From NCBI GenBank assembly GCA_028335825.1, contig JAIOKI010000006.1:496001-560000 (forward strand): DNA of 64,000 bases, in the 5' to 3' direction. The translations under genes were made by a program, and so were the position numbers. The stretch is from Nosema muscidifuracis. Taxonomy: Eukaryota; Microsporidia; Nosematidae. The notes under the pieces were generated by a model. It saw nothing but the letters and a program-made list of their open reading frames with translations, was not told the origin of the DNA and did not search any database. Position 1 is the stretch's first letter. Every line of letters starts with the position of its first letter. Below, one piece after another: positions 53,970 to 64,000 of this stretch.

Positions 53970-55300
53970 TTGGCATAAAATGTTTTTTATTAATATAAGT
54001 AATTAATTAATTAATCAAAAAAAATAAACTATCTTTCTACAACATACATCAAGTTATAAAGAGTTTTTTAAATTGATTTTTTGATTAATATAAATATTTT
54101 AATAAAAATTTAATAAGCATAAATTATGTAAAATCATATTATTTATGAATTTAATTTTCTTATATAGGTTTTATTAAACAATATCAATAATATTTCTGAT
54201 TTTTGATTTAATAAGTAGAAATATATTATATTTGCAAAATATGCTTATTTTTGATTTATAACTAGTAAATAAATCATTGATTTTGTTATTTTGCTACATT
54301 TATTTATATTAAAATTTTTATTACCATTAATCAGTGGAATTTAATTAAATTAGATTCATATTATTGTGAAAAGACCTTTGCTTTTAAAACAAAAAAACTC
54401 AAATACCATAAAACTTAAAAAAAAGGTTTAATAGATAATATTTAATTACATAACTATTTATAAGCACTTATTAATAAATTAATTTTTTAAATTGTTTCTT
54501 TACTTTACAATTGAATTAGATCTCTCACATTGAGCACTGATTAGTTTTATTATATTAATTCTATTGTTATTCAAAATTCTTTATATTACATGAAGATTAA
54601 CTCAAATCACTTTAATAATTGACTCTGCTTAATAAGCAAACAAAAAAACATTTTTTATTTTATTAAAGCCATACATCTTTATTCCTTAGTCTTGATCTAC
54701 ATATTCTTGTTTAAAAAACTATTTTTCACAAAAAAATAAACTTAAAAAGATATTAATCAGTTAGTCTGTTTAAATTCAAAATATCTATTTTGTTGTTGAA
54801 TTTTAAATATTTATATTATATTTTATAATAATACATAAATTGTTAAGCAAATTATATTAAATAATTTATTATCGTCAAATATACTTCTTTTTATTTCATA
54901 ACATGTAGAAATATATATTTTTACAGTCATGATAAAATAGAACTATTAATTATTTTGTTATATCTTTAAGTTTAATAACTTTTATCAAATTTATAATAAT
55001 TCGTATTTTTAATATTTTCTCCTAAATATTAATTACACAAGATTATTATTAAGTTCTATTAAATAAAGTTGAAAGTATATTTTACATCTACAAAAGAGAT
55101 AATATTACAACATGTGGACTAATATTATAATTTATCCAACCAAAAAATTGAATCATTATCTTCTTTATAATATGGGTAAAATAAAGCGTGTAAAATTATT
55201 TATAATATCTAAATCTAATTGGACTTTCAAATAAATACACTAATATCAATAATATTTTGACTGTTATAAAATGAGATATAACACAGAATAATTACATTTT
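53970..55300. other. Gene-free AT-rich region
   Basis: No gene, repeat array or RNA gene seen on either strand. Confidence 0.45.
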
Positions 55301-55960
55301 AATTTATAACTGTTGATATTTTAAAAATTTTATAAAAAGAACCCTGAGTTTTTTAGGATGTCTGACACTAGTAAAAATAAAACTATTAACAAATTATAAT
55401 CATAGCATAACATCTTTTTACACTTAAGAACAATTTAAACACTGTTTTCTGACTGGTTACAATTATTATATAATTTTTTTTCATCCCTAGCTCTATTATC
55501 AATAATACGAAATTTTTTCAAATTTCACGAACGAGTTGAAACTTCATTGATTTTTGTTGTATGAACTTTTAATAAGAAAATTTACGAATCATATTTGTCC
55601 TGTATTACTGGAACTTTGTTAAACTTCAAATAAAATTCAACTAACCTTTTAATCTTGTTTCGGTACCCACTTCCGTGGCTCTCTGTACCCTCTCTGTATG
55701 ATAACTCCTCTAAACACTTGTTGTCTTGTTTATTCATCATCCTTAAAATATATTTCTTACCCTTCTTTTAACAATTATTTTAATAATTGTTTTTTAATTT
55801 ATCCTTATTTAAATATCGACACGGCTTTTTCTGATTCTTCGATAGTTTACCTTTTTGAGTATTTCTAGGCAGCTTTCCCTTTTCAGTTTAATTACGTAGT
55901 TGTTTACGAATTTGGCTTAATTAAATTGAAAGGAAAACGTAGTGATATGTTATAATATAT
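55300..55960. mobile_element. LTR-like end and adjoining element relic
   Basis: TGTTGATATT near 55311, then TATAAAAAGA, ACCCTGAG and TTTTTTAGGATGTCTGACAC, match the inverted block at 9425-9530. Downstream, to about 55940, the composition is richer than spacer, with a perfect inverted repeat around 55769-55790 (aacaattattttaataattg then tt). Together this could be one end of an old LTR retroelement with some adjoining internal sequence. Broken and incomplete; family assignment is tentative. Confidence 0.38.
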
Positions 55961-56229
55961 CACAATATTGCTAAGATTTCATTTATAATAAATAAAAAAT
56001 ATATATTTATTTATTTTTTTAATAGTTAATATAGTATAATTGATAAATAAAATATTAAATTATAGACTTTAATATGATACTAAACATCACTTAATATAAT
56101 TAATGATGTATAATATATCACTAATTATATAAACTAAATTATAATTTTATAATAAAAAGATTAAATTCATCACTTTAAAAATTTTTAATTTAAATTTAAT
56201 ACATAAAAAAAAATAAATCAGTGTCCTTC
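55961..56229. other. AT-rich leader of the sugar transporter
   Basis: Spacer ending GTGTCCTTC directly before the ATG at 56230. The CC element is a weak form of the start motif. Confidence 0.4.
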
Positions 56230-57498
56230 ATGGAGAATCAATCAACTATTGAACTTGAAATACTTAATAAAGAAAACAAGGAAACAGAATTAGTTAAAGA
56301 ATTAATGGTGCCTAGAAAAAATGTTCGACGTAACATCATAACAATATTTATTGTTTCGCTATCAGCCTTGGCTTATGGTTTAGGATTAAACTCTGGAATA
56401 GTAGAATTCAAAGCTAGTAAAAATTTTTCTTCGGATGTTAAAGCCGAAGATTTTAATAGTATTTATGGAGTGGCTGTATCTTTACTTTTAGCAGGTGGGG
56501 CTCTTGGACACGTTCTTTTCAATTTTTTTCAATCAAATAGATTTTCTAAAAAAATCTTTCTTTTAATAGGTTCAATAATCAATTTAGTATCCTTCTTTTC
56601 GATTTATTTCTACCCTCACGTGTATTTTATTGGAGTAGCAAGATTTTTCATGGGAATTAATGCTGGATTTGTAGGTGCTATTGTACCAGGAGTTATTTAT
56701 GAACTTTCTCCAGAAAAAGCAAGAGGATTCTTTGGCGCTCTTTATCCAGGATTTATTACTCTAGGTCTTTTAATAGGCCAGATTTTATCATATTTTAGTG
56801 CATCTGAGTTATTTTTCATACCTCATACTATTCTTTGCACAATATTTGCCATACAAACTTTTTTATTGTTTTTAATTAATCTTAATAACGAAGAAGTTAT
56901 AGAAGATAATAAATCAATATTAGAAACTATTAAATCTAAAGAATGCAGAAAAAGTCTTCTTATTTCAATTATTTTTCATGTTGGTCAAAATTTATCTGGT
57001 AAAGGTTTTCTATCTCTTTTTGCAAGTGATATTCTTCAAAGAACATCTCATCCATATATATTCGGAATAGTAAATTTCAGTATAGGTGTATTTTTAACAT
57101 GTCTATCTGGATGGTTGTGTGATCTTGGAGGTCGAAAGATATTCTTTGTAATAAGTTGTTTAACAACAGCTGTGGCTATAGGATGTATGAGCTTCTTAAA
57201 TTTTCAGCATATCGCGCTAGGAGCATTCTTTATAACTTTCAACATTGGGTTAGGCAATATTCCATGGGTGATTTTAGGAGAAATATTACCTAAGCCCTAT
57301 GCAAAGGCGGGAAATTTTATTGCAGTATTGGCAAATTGGTGTGCTGCATTTGTAATAACAGTTTTTTCTAAGTTGATATTTGATTTTTTTGGTAATTTAA
57401 TCTATAGTTTTTTCTCGTTATCTATGGTATTAACAGCAATCTATACCTTTTTTAGCTTTAAAGAGACAAAAAATCAAATGGAACCATGCTTGCAATAA
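56230..57498 (+). CDS. MFS sugar-porter family transporter
   Basis: 422 residues from the ATG at 56230 (a GTG nine bases upstream is in frame but unlikely). About twelve membrane helices. Sugar-porter signatures: RFFMGINAGFVGAIVPGVIYELSPEKARGFFG (about residues 137-168; the R-x-G, E-x-x-P and R-G blocks), a DLGGRK loop in the second half (D-x-x-G-R-R/K), WVILGEILP (normally WxxxxEIxP), and a closing FKETK (PETK variant). The usual PESPR between halves is not evident and the central loop is short (NNEEVIEDNKS). Microsporidia use such carriers to import host hexoses at the plasma membrane; substrate not fixed from sequence. Confidence 0.9.
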   Translation: MENQSTIELEILNKENKETELVKELMVPRKNVRRNIITIFIVSLSALAYGLGLNSGIVEFKASKNFSSDVKAEDFNSIYGVAVSLLLAGGALGHVLFNFFQSNRFSKKIFLLIGSIINLVSFFSIYFYPHVYFIGVARFFMGINAGFVGAIVPGVIYELSPEKARGFFGALYPGFITLGLLIGQILSYFSASELFFIPHTILCTIFAIQTFLLFLINLNNEEVIEDNKSILETIKSKECRKSLLISIIFHVGQNLSGKGFLSLFASDILQRTSHPYIFGIVNFSIGVFLTCLSGWLCDLGGRKIFFVISCLTTAVAIGCMSFLNFQHIALGAFFITFNIGLGNIPWVILGEILPKPYAKAGNFIAVLANWCAAFVITVFSKLIFDFFGNLIYSFFSLSMVLTAIYTFFSFKETKNQMEPCLQ

Positions 57499-58063
57499 TT
57501 TTTTTTAATTTATAGGGTCTGTTTATTCTAATATTATAAATAAAAATATAATTAGTTGATATAAATGAGTCTTTATAGTTTTAAATATACAGGTCTATAT
57601 TTAATTGTGTGTCTGGAGAATCAAACCAGTGAGATACAGAAAAGGAGAAAAATTGAAAGTTCAAGAAACGTCATATAGAAATTATGAAGAAACAGGAGGT
57701 AAAAATATTCAGAATTTAATATCCATTGATTCTCATTTCTTTTAATGGTTAAATATTCCTAATTTAATTCTATAATTTTCGTTCACTTAAATTATAATTA
57801 AGAATACTGATTACAAAAAAAGGATGCTAATGGGCATTATAAAATATCGTTAAAATAATTTTATTGAAGTATATTTTACGCTCTAGTCTTTAGATTAACT
57901 GATATGACATGTCTTTTGAGATTTATATAGGTCTTCTTTGTTCATCAGCATATATTGAGTTAAAAAGAAAACTTTCAAAAATAATATTAAGCATTCTAGA
58001 TCAAAAGACAAATCTATTATCTATATAGTTATAAATGATTAACTTTTTCATCTTACGTAATAA
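57499..58063. other. Intergenic, partly decayed
   Basis: About 57600-57720 has a richer composition (gtgtgtctggagaatcaaac) but no frame. Nothing else seen. Confidence 0.35.
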
Positions 58064-58846
58064 TATAAGATATTTTTTCTGTTTTATGCTTATTCTTTTT
58101 TTCCACTTAGACTGCCATTAGATTATCAAACGAAAATATGCTACTTTCTACTATTTAGCGAAGATACTTCTGAATTAAGAAAAGTCCTTTATAATTATCC
58201 AAAATGTATAGTTCAACTAACAAGACAAATGTGTAAATGTAATCAAATATGTCTTGATTACTTTCTTAAAAATGTTAATTTTGATACTACATGTCACAAT
58301 ATTAGCCTTGATAATCTTAAAAGCGACCAAAAGCATTTACAATGTGATATGTTCAACATAAGAGTAGTAGACGGTATTATGTATGATATTGATGAAAATT
58401 TACTCAATGATACGAGAGAAAGAATACAAAAATCTGTCAATGGTTTATGTAAGAATCATAGAAATAGTTTTAACAGTCTTATATGTGCTGCTTATGAATT
58501 AAAAGATAATTTTCGTGATGATGAAAAATTCTTAAGTACGAGATTTAATCCAAGAGTAAAAGGGAAATGTACAAATCCCAATTATAATAATCAAATTAAA
58601 GAAATTGAAGAAATGGTAGGATTTAATATTTCAAATATCTCTGTTGAAGATTTCCAAGGTATAAAAAGATTACCTAGATCAAGTGGGGAATATATTTCAC
58701 AAGATAATAATACTGAGTTGATATCTTCTACTGGGCTTTGTGTTTCTGCATTGGTTATTTCTATGATTGGATTTATGGTTTTTAAAGTATTTAGGCAAAC
58801 ATATAAAAAAGATACTAAGCAACATGAATTGAATAATGATGTTTAA
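58064..58846 (+). pseudogene. Damaged or start-less copy of the Cys-rich membrane family B
   Basis: From 58229 an ATG opens 205 residues (MCKCNQICLDYF...), clearly paralogous to the 53109 gene: CHNI, CDMFNIRVVDG, NGLCKNHRNSF, CAAYELKDNF, KCTNPNYNNQI, then a membrane helix (LCVSALVISMIGFMVFKVF) and a basic tail. The frame is open upstream to 58064, and the upstream part (SEDTSELRKVLYNYPKCIVQ) also aligns with the paralog (EVVNYITDFPRCMIQ), so the ATG at 58229 is internal. No ATG exists in that upstream frame. A hydrophobic ATG-started leader (MLILFFHLDC) lies at 58086 in another frame. I infer a frameshift or lost start between leader and body. A sequencing error at one spot would also explain it. 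Confidence 0.62.
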
Positions 58847-60191
58847 TTAAATGTATATAAAAAATCATAGAGTTTAATAATTACATAAAAGTGCATATTA
58901 AAACAAATTAAAATATAATATATTAATCTGTTTAATTAAAAAATACAGAAATAATAGAAAATAAATAAATAAATTAAAACTAATTCAGTTTATCACATGA
59001 TGCTTTCTAATAATTATTAGATATTTAGAGAATATTACGAAGTAAAAGTTATATTATAAATTAGTGTAATAGTGAAAAGAATTAACTCATCGTATTTATA
59101 CAAATAAAATTGAACCCTGTGATGAAAGATCAAGTAAACAAAGGCAACTAAAAAACTTTAGAAAATTAATGAAAATCACCTACTTTTGTTTGGGTTTTCA
59201 AAGATAATGTAACAATACTTTTCTCACTTGAACCTTTAAAAGTATTCGATATATTTATAACTCATGATTTTTTAAGCTAACATTCTAAAATGCTTTATCA
59301 AGATCATCCAAAAGCTATTGAGTAAAATGTCTGATTACAGAACAATATGAATAAAGTTCTAGACACTGCTTTTTTTATATTTTTTAATATTTCACTATAC
59401 ATATCTCTAGACAAAATCTTTTTTTCACAATATTTATATAACAAATAAAATTATACTATGTGGTAGAAAAGACACGATTCTAAAAACTTATCATAAATAT
59501 AAATTATATTAATCAGATTTTTTTTCTAAAAATTACCATCAAATATTTCTATATGTCTAGTTATACAATCTTCATATTTTCTTCTGATTCGTAAGAAATT
59601 TTTTACATGTTAAATAAATATTTAGGGATAAAATTTTTAAAAAAAATAACAAATAAAAAATAATGCAATTTGAGATGTATGGCACAATTTTAATTATAAT
59701 ATTTTTTGAATTATATCACCAAAAATATTTTTTTAATTATGCTTTTTATATGTAGACAATAATTTAAGGTCAAAAATATAACTATTTCATGTATACTATA
59801 TATATTAAGAAAATATTATATTATTTAAATTATAAATATATTTGCACTTATTAGTTAAAGAATGAAATTTTCAATATATTAAATTTAACATGAAAAAAGT
59901 CATATTCAGCTAGAATACAGTTTTAAGGTAAACTAATTAATCAAATCATTAGATTCATTTATATTTAAAATATATTAATAGATAATAATAATTAGTTTTA
60001 TCAGGATTAATATCAATAAAACTATTTGAATAATTATTTGTTTTTATTATAGTCAAAATAATATTGTCTTTATGTTTACATTTCACTTAACCATAATATT
60101 TTATCATAATTATAATGTGCTAACTAAAAATATTTAAATTAATATTTTGATCCTAAAAATATTTAAATATAAAAATTTCAATAAACACATT
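58847..60191. other. 1.3-kb gene-free region
   Basis: AT-rich, with a slightly richer stretch at about 58980-59420 that holds no frame. No repeat array seen. Confidence 0.45.
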
Positions 60192-60539
60192 TTATTTGCA
60201 TTTCTCTATCTTTGAAGCTATTTTAGATATCCTGACTGACAATCTACATACTTCTCTTGCTATAAGATCTACTTCGTCTACTATATCTTCATAATCTTCT
60301 TTAGTACAAGTATTCTTTACCCTTTCATTACACATATTATGACTGCAACATGGCTTGTCATTATCACAACTAAACATTGAGTCTGAATTTTTATGTTCTA
60401 ATCTTTCTTTACACACATCTATACAGCATTTATCATCATATTTATCTTTACAACAATCATGGGATTTATTTATATTACACATATCTGATTGTCTTGTAAA
60501 GATACTTGATACTAAGAGAATCATTATAAAAGAATACAT
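60192..60539 (-). CDS. Small Cys-rich secreted protein
   Basis: 115 residues. Signal peptide MYSFIMILLVSSIFT, then 13 cysteines in ~100 residues (DMC, DCC, KCC, DVC, FSC, PCC, NMC, NTC, EVC, KC), three of them CC pairs, and a helical end (DIVDEVDLIAREVCRLSVRISKI). The pattern suggests a disulfide-stabilised exported protein. It could be a spore-wall, polar-tube or host-directed factor; nothing in the sequence decides. The ATG at 60539 has no adjacent CCC, but CCCC (plus-strand GGGG at 60575-60578) lies 35 bases upstream, further than usual. Confidence 0.72.
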   Translation of the reverse strand: MYSFIMILLVSSIFTRQSDMCNINKSHDCCKDKYDDKCCIDVCKERLEHKNSDSMFSCDNDKPCCSHNMCNERVKNTCTKEDYEDIVDEVDLIAREVCRLSVRISKIASKIEKCK

Positions 60540-62828
60540 AAAATATTGTAATAAAATTCTTTAAATACCTTTAAAGGGGTATCTATATCAGTATAAATAA
60601 AATATTTTGTATACAATAAATTCTATTTAACTGTTTAATGATATAAATTTAATTTGTCAGTTTAATATAAATAAGTGCTTAAAGCAATTACTCATAGATT
60701 AAATTTTTATATATTTATAAGATTATCTTTGCATTCTTCTGTAAAATCGTTTTAAGTTAATTTATTAATTAGTTGGTTTATAAATTTATTATATTATACT
60801 TATTAAAAGATAAAATTTTAAATATTCAAAAGATAGATATTTAGATACATAAAATACTATCTTCAAAATAATGTTCCTCTTTAATTATATAAATAAAGAA
60901 ATCATTATATTTTTGACACTTCTTCCATTATTATTTCAATAAATAACAATGTCTAATCATATAGTTTGTCCAAAGTGAAAAAAACCCTTATCTAAGCAAA
61001 TAATAGACTTCTTCAAAATCTACTAGATGATTTCTAGAGAGTATTTTTTTAGACTAAAGACATTAACATAAGTTTTATAGAATAGAAAACAATAGATCAA
61101 AAGGAAAGCTTTGTTTATTAAAATCTCTTTTTATAATATGTACCAATAGAAACTACTTGAAGAAAACCTCAATAAATATTCTATATCACAAACAACGAGT
61201 ATCTTTTATCCACAAATAAGATGAAGCTTTTGCCATCTGGTAAGTAAAATTCAGTAATATCAAAATTATATGAATCTAAAATACCAGTAAATGGCATACA
61301 ATCAGACTTCAATCCATACATAGAGACTAGTACAGTATGAATAATATAATTCTTGTCATTGTTTCATAAACAAGCCTATAAAATAGCTTATACAAATAAT
61401 GAATCAGCAAGTATTGCTCTTCATTTACAATTTAAGAAATCAGTAGTACGAATATACTTAAAACTTGATTTAATAAGTTCATATTAATAGTTTTAACTTT
61501 TACATTACGATATAAATTGAAGAATTGACAATAATTTTTTCTATTGGTACATTGTCCTTTTTGTCTATTGATGTAATAATATATGTCTAAAATTTAATTT
61601 CCTTTATGTTGTTTATCCAATAGAAATTTATAAAAAAGGGGTAATTTATTTGACATTTTGGAATATTACTGAAAATATTTACAAAGAATGTATTGTTCCT
61701 GTACAGTAGTGATCTAAAGGTATGTTAAAAATAAAATCTGGTATAATAACAAGCATTCTCAGAAAATCAGTTCGGATGGCATTTAGGACTAAGTAATTAT
61801 ATTATATAGAATAATGATTAAATTCTGCATCAACAGAATTCATGTGTAAGTAGCTCATAATAAGTTTAGAGCATTAAGAAAAAGAAACATAATAAATGAA
61901 TTTCTTTACAAACAAATACAAAAAAATATCCTGTTATGTTATATTATTATATATAAATTTTTTATGACCACGTGGTATTTCGTAAGATGATAACAAAAAG
62001 TTTTATTATACACAAATTGTTTAAGGATTATTCCAATTTTTTTTTTGTTAAGTCTTGATATAGCGTAACATTTATGTGCATAATCTTCATACATATTAAA
62101 TATTGAATTTGTAATTTTAGAGGTAATTTTTGTTTGAAATATTTTTTAAACCACATAAATTATTAGAAATGTGAGATATTAATTTAAATTACAAAATTAT
62201 ATTTTTAAAATTACTCACTTCATATTAAATATATGTTAAATAGTAGTAAATTACAAAGAAACAATAAAGTTATCTATGTATAATCAACTATAAATAAAAG
62301 ATGAAATTCAATTTTTCTAATAATAATAAAGTATTTAAATCATCAATCAATATTGTTATATAATCTATTGGAGTATTTATATTATCTCACTCTCAAATTA
62401 TAAATTATAAAATCAAATTTGACATATTGGATTTTTAATTTATTATTATCATTCAAATATCTTGAATTTATATAATTTAATTTATTTAATCGTAAGCATT
62501 CTGATGACAAATAGAAAATTATTATCTCTTTTTCTGTCATATATAAATGTTTGATATATTTTTAATTTAAATAAAATTTTTTTGTAAATTAAAATTACAC
62601 AACAATTACATAAAATAAATTCTTATCATTAATTATGATAAATTTATTATTTTTTGTAACTAAAATATAATATTTCAAAAATATATCCTAACAATTGTTA
62701 AATTAAAAATTTTTCAATTTAAATACAAAAATAAGAACTCTTTATTTCTTCATTTTTAACCTATCTATGATTTTCAATATTTTCGATTTTTCTACTAAAA
62801 AATTTAATTTATTTAAAAAAATATAAAT
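60540..62828. other. 2.3-kb gene-free region with a decayed stretch
   Basis: About 60950-61900 has a richer, codon-like texture without an intact frame, probably an old element or dead gene. No product was recognised. The rest is AT spacer. TTTTAACCTATCTATG at 62755-62769 looks like a start motif plus ATG, but its frame closes after 19 codons. Confidence 0.4.
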
Positions 62829-64000
62829 TTGAAATTTTTTGCTTTAATACATTTATTATCAGTTTATACATTCGATGTGTTAAAAACAATGCGTGAAGAT
62901 CTATCTGAAGTGATTATGAAGAAAACTAATGAAAGTAATTTTATTTTTATAGGCAAAAATTCTGCTTTTCCAATCCATGTTTTAGAGTTCTATGGATCCC
63001 AAATTAATATTAAAAGGTGCGATGAATCAGGAAAATTTACAAATCAATTTTTTTTTAGTATCGATAATTATTCAGATGTTAATTTTGCTTTGAAAGATGA
63101 ATTGAAAAAAGAAATTGCTGAAATTGTATATGGATTCTCTGATAAAGATAAATATTTATATATTGAAGATTGCGAAAAAAATATAAAGAAAACAGAAATG
63201 ATTTGTGATTTTATGAAAAATATTTCAAATTATTATCACTATATCAATGATGTTTCAAGTACTAAATCGTACTTAGAATACGATAAGATTTTGATAAACA
63301 ATCCAGATGAAAATATAATTTTAAATAGTGAAAAAAATTCTTGTCTATACGGAATAGAACATTACGATAATATTTTATTTAATTTTAAGTTAACTCCAGA
63401 TAACAAAAATATGTTTATGTACACTATCGACATGAATGAATTTAATTATAAAAAAATATGTTGAGTATTATCTAAAAATATATTACCACTGTAAGGAAGA
63501 AGATTTAGAAGAAATTTCAAGTTTATTATCATTAATAAAAATGTCCTGTTTTTATTTTGATAGAAAATATGATATAGTTAATAAAAAAGCATACGAATTT
63601 GAGGATAACAAAAGAATAACTGAATATTATAAAAATAGTATACTTGCTCAAGATGATATTCTGAAACATTTAGATTCTTCTAATGATCCAAATAACAAAG
63701 AACTTAAAAATATACAAGTAGGATTATTTAATGACAGTATATATTTGAATAATCATTGTTATGCTTTAAAGAACGTTACAGTTTATAAATATGAAATATA
63801 TTATTATTGTATCGATGAAGATATTTTTGAAGAAATGAAGATTTTCTTCAAAACTTGTCAAAATATCAGTGTAGATAAAATTGAACCTATTTTAAGATTT
63901 TTTTATCTTATAAAAGATAGTGATCTATACAAGGATATTTTAATAAGTATTCTATCGAATAAAGGAAAAGCTAGAAATATTATAATGTATGAAATTCTAT
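62829..64000 (+). pseudogene. Large secreted protein family A, damaged copy, runs off right edge
   Basis: A leader-like stretch (KFFALIHLLSVYTFDV) and the family A opening (MREDLSEVIMKKTNESNFIF) are followed by ~200 residues in one frame ending at a stop at 63462-63464. The adjacent frame then stays open from there to base 64000 (EYYLKIYYHCKEEDLEEISS... to the edge). The family A junction reads NYKK then a hydrophobic/aromatic helix in paralogs, and the seven-A run at 63450-63456 lies exactly at the break, so a one-base slip in the A-run explains it. The leader begins with TTG rather than ATG, and a start motif with ATG at 62767 is out of frame. Two defects suggest a pseudogene; a sequencing slip could account for the second one only. 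Confidence 0.65.

Noticed and set aside
62755-62826. AACCTATCTATG as start of the right-edge family A gene
   Set aside because: The frame from this ATG closes after 19 codons and is not the frame of the homologous body.

Overview
The window looks like nuclear DNA of a microsporidian (an obligate intracellular relative of fungi). It is extremely AT-rich by eye. Genes have single uninterrupted reading frames. Recognisable genes are eukaryotic core genes, several of them shorter than usual: DCP2, threonyl-tRNA synthetase, proteasome ATPase Rpt2, RNase P subunit POP4, an exosome ring subunit, ribosomal eL31, an Atm1-type half ABC transporter, a NatB-like acetyltransferase and a Skn7/HSF-type factor. 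Many start codons lie a few bases after a TTACCC- or CCC-type motif (or its complement), the signal known from microsporidian genes. I used that motif to choose starts. The genus cannot be fixed from what I see.

Layout. 1-8400: a long open frame that runs off the left edge, the decapping enzyme DCP2, and a minus-strand group of secreted proteins, three of which (3994-8009) look like tandem paralogs. 8400-10577: gene-free, repeat-rich. 10578-13138: Skn7-like regulator, zinc-ribbon protein, N-acetyltransferase and an unknown gene. 15066-19475: a secreted protein, ThrRS and a degenerate DEAD-box-like protein. 21247-25117: a compact housekeeping block (Rpt2, POP4, coiled-coil protein, exosome subunit, small membrane protein). 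25710-30509: two large secreted paralogs. 31948-34844: a second compact block (unknown, eL31, two unknowns). 34845-40657: nearly 6 kb without a credible gene, holding decayed mobile-element sequence. 40658-48491: a type I membrane protein, a third large secreted paralog and the Atm1-like transporter. 48492-53108: another gene-free stretch with a decayed element. 53109-64000: a pair of Cys-rich membrane paralogs (one damaged), an MFS sugar transporter, a tiny Cys-rich secreted protein, and a fourth member of the large secreted family that is damaged and runs off the right edge.

How it fits together. Housekeeping genes sit in short dense islands. Putative secreted or membrane proteins, probably facing the host, sit between them in repeat-rich DNA with paralog expansion and pseudogenes. 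The clearest unusual signals are: tandem repeats whose unit contains the stop codon and last codons of the neighbouring gene (93 bp x2, 69 bp x5, 74 bp x3); a Skn7-like protein whose receiver domain seems to lack the phospho-acceptor aspartate; a helicase-like protein with its ATPase motifs eroded; and two lineage-specific secreted families with live and damaged copies side by side. I found no tRNA, rRNA or CRISPR array.
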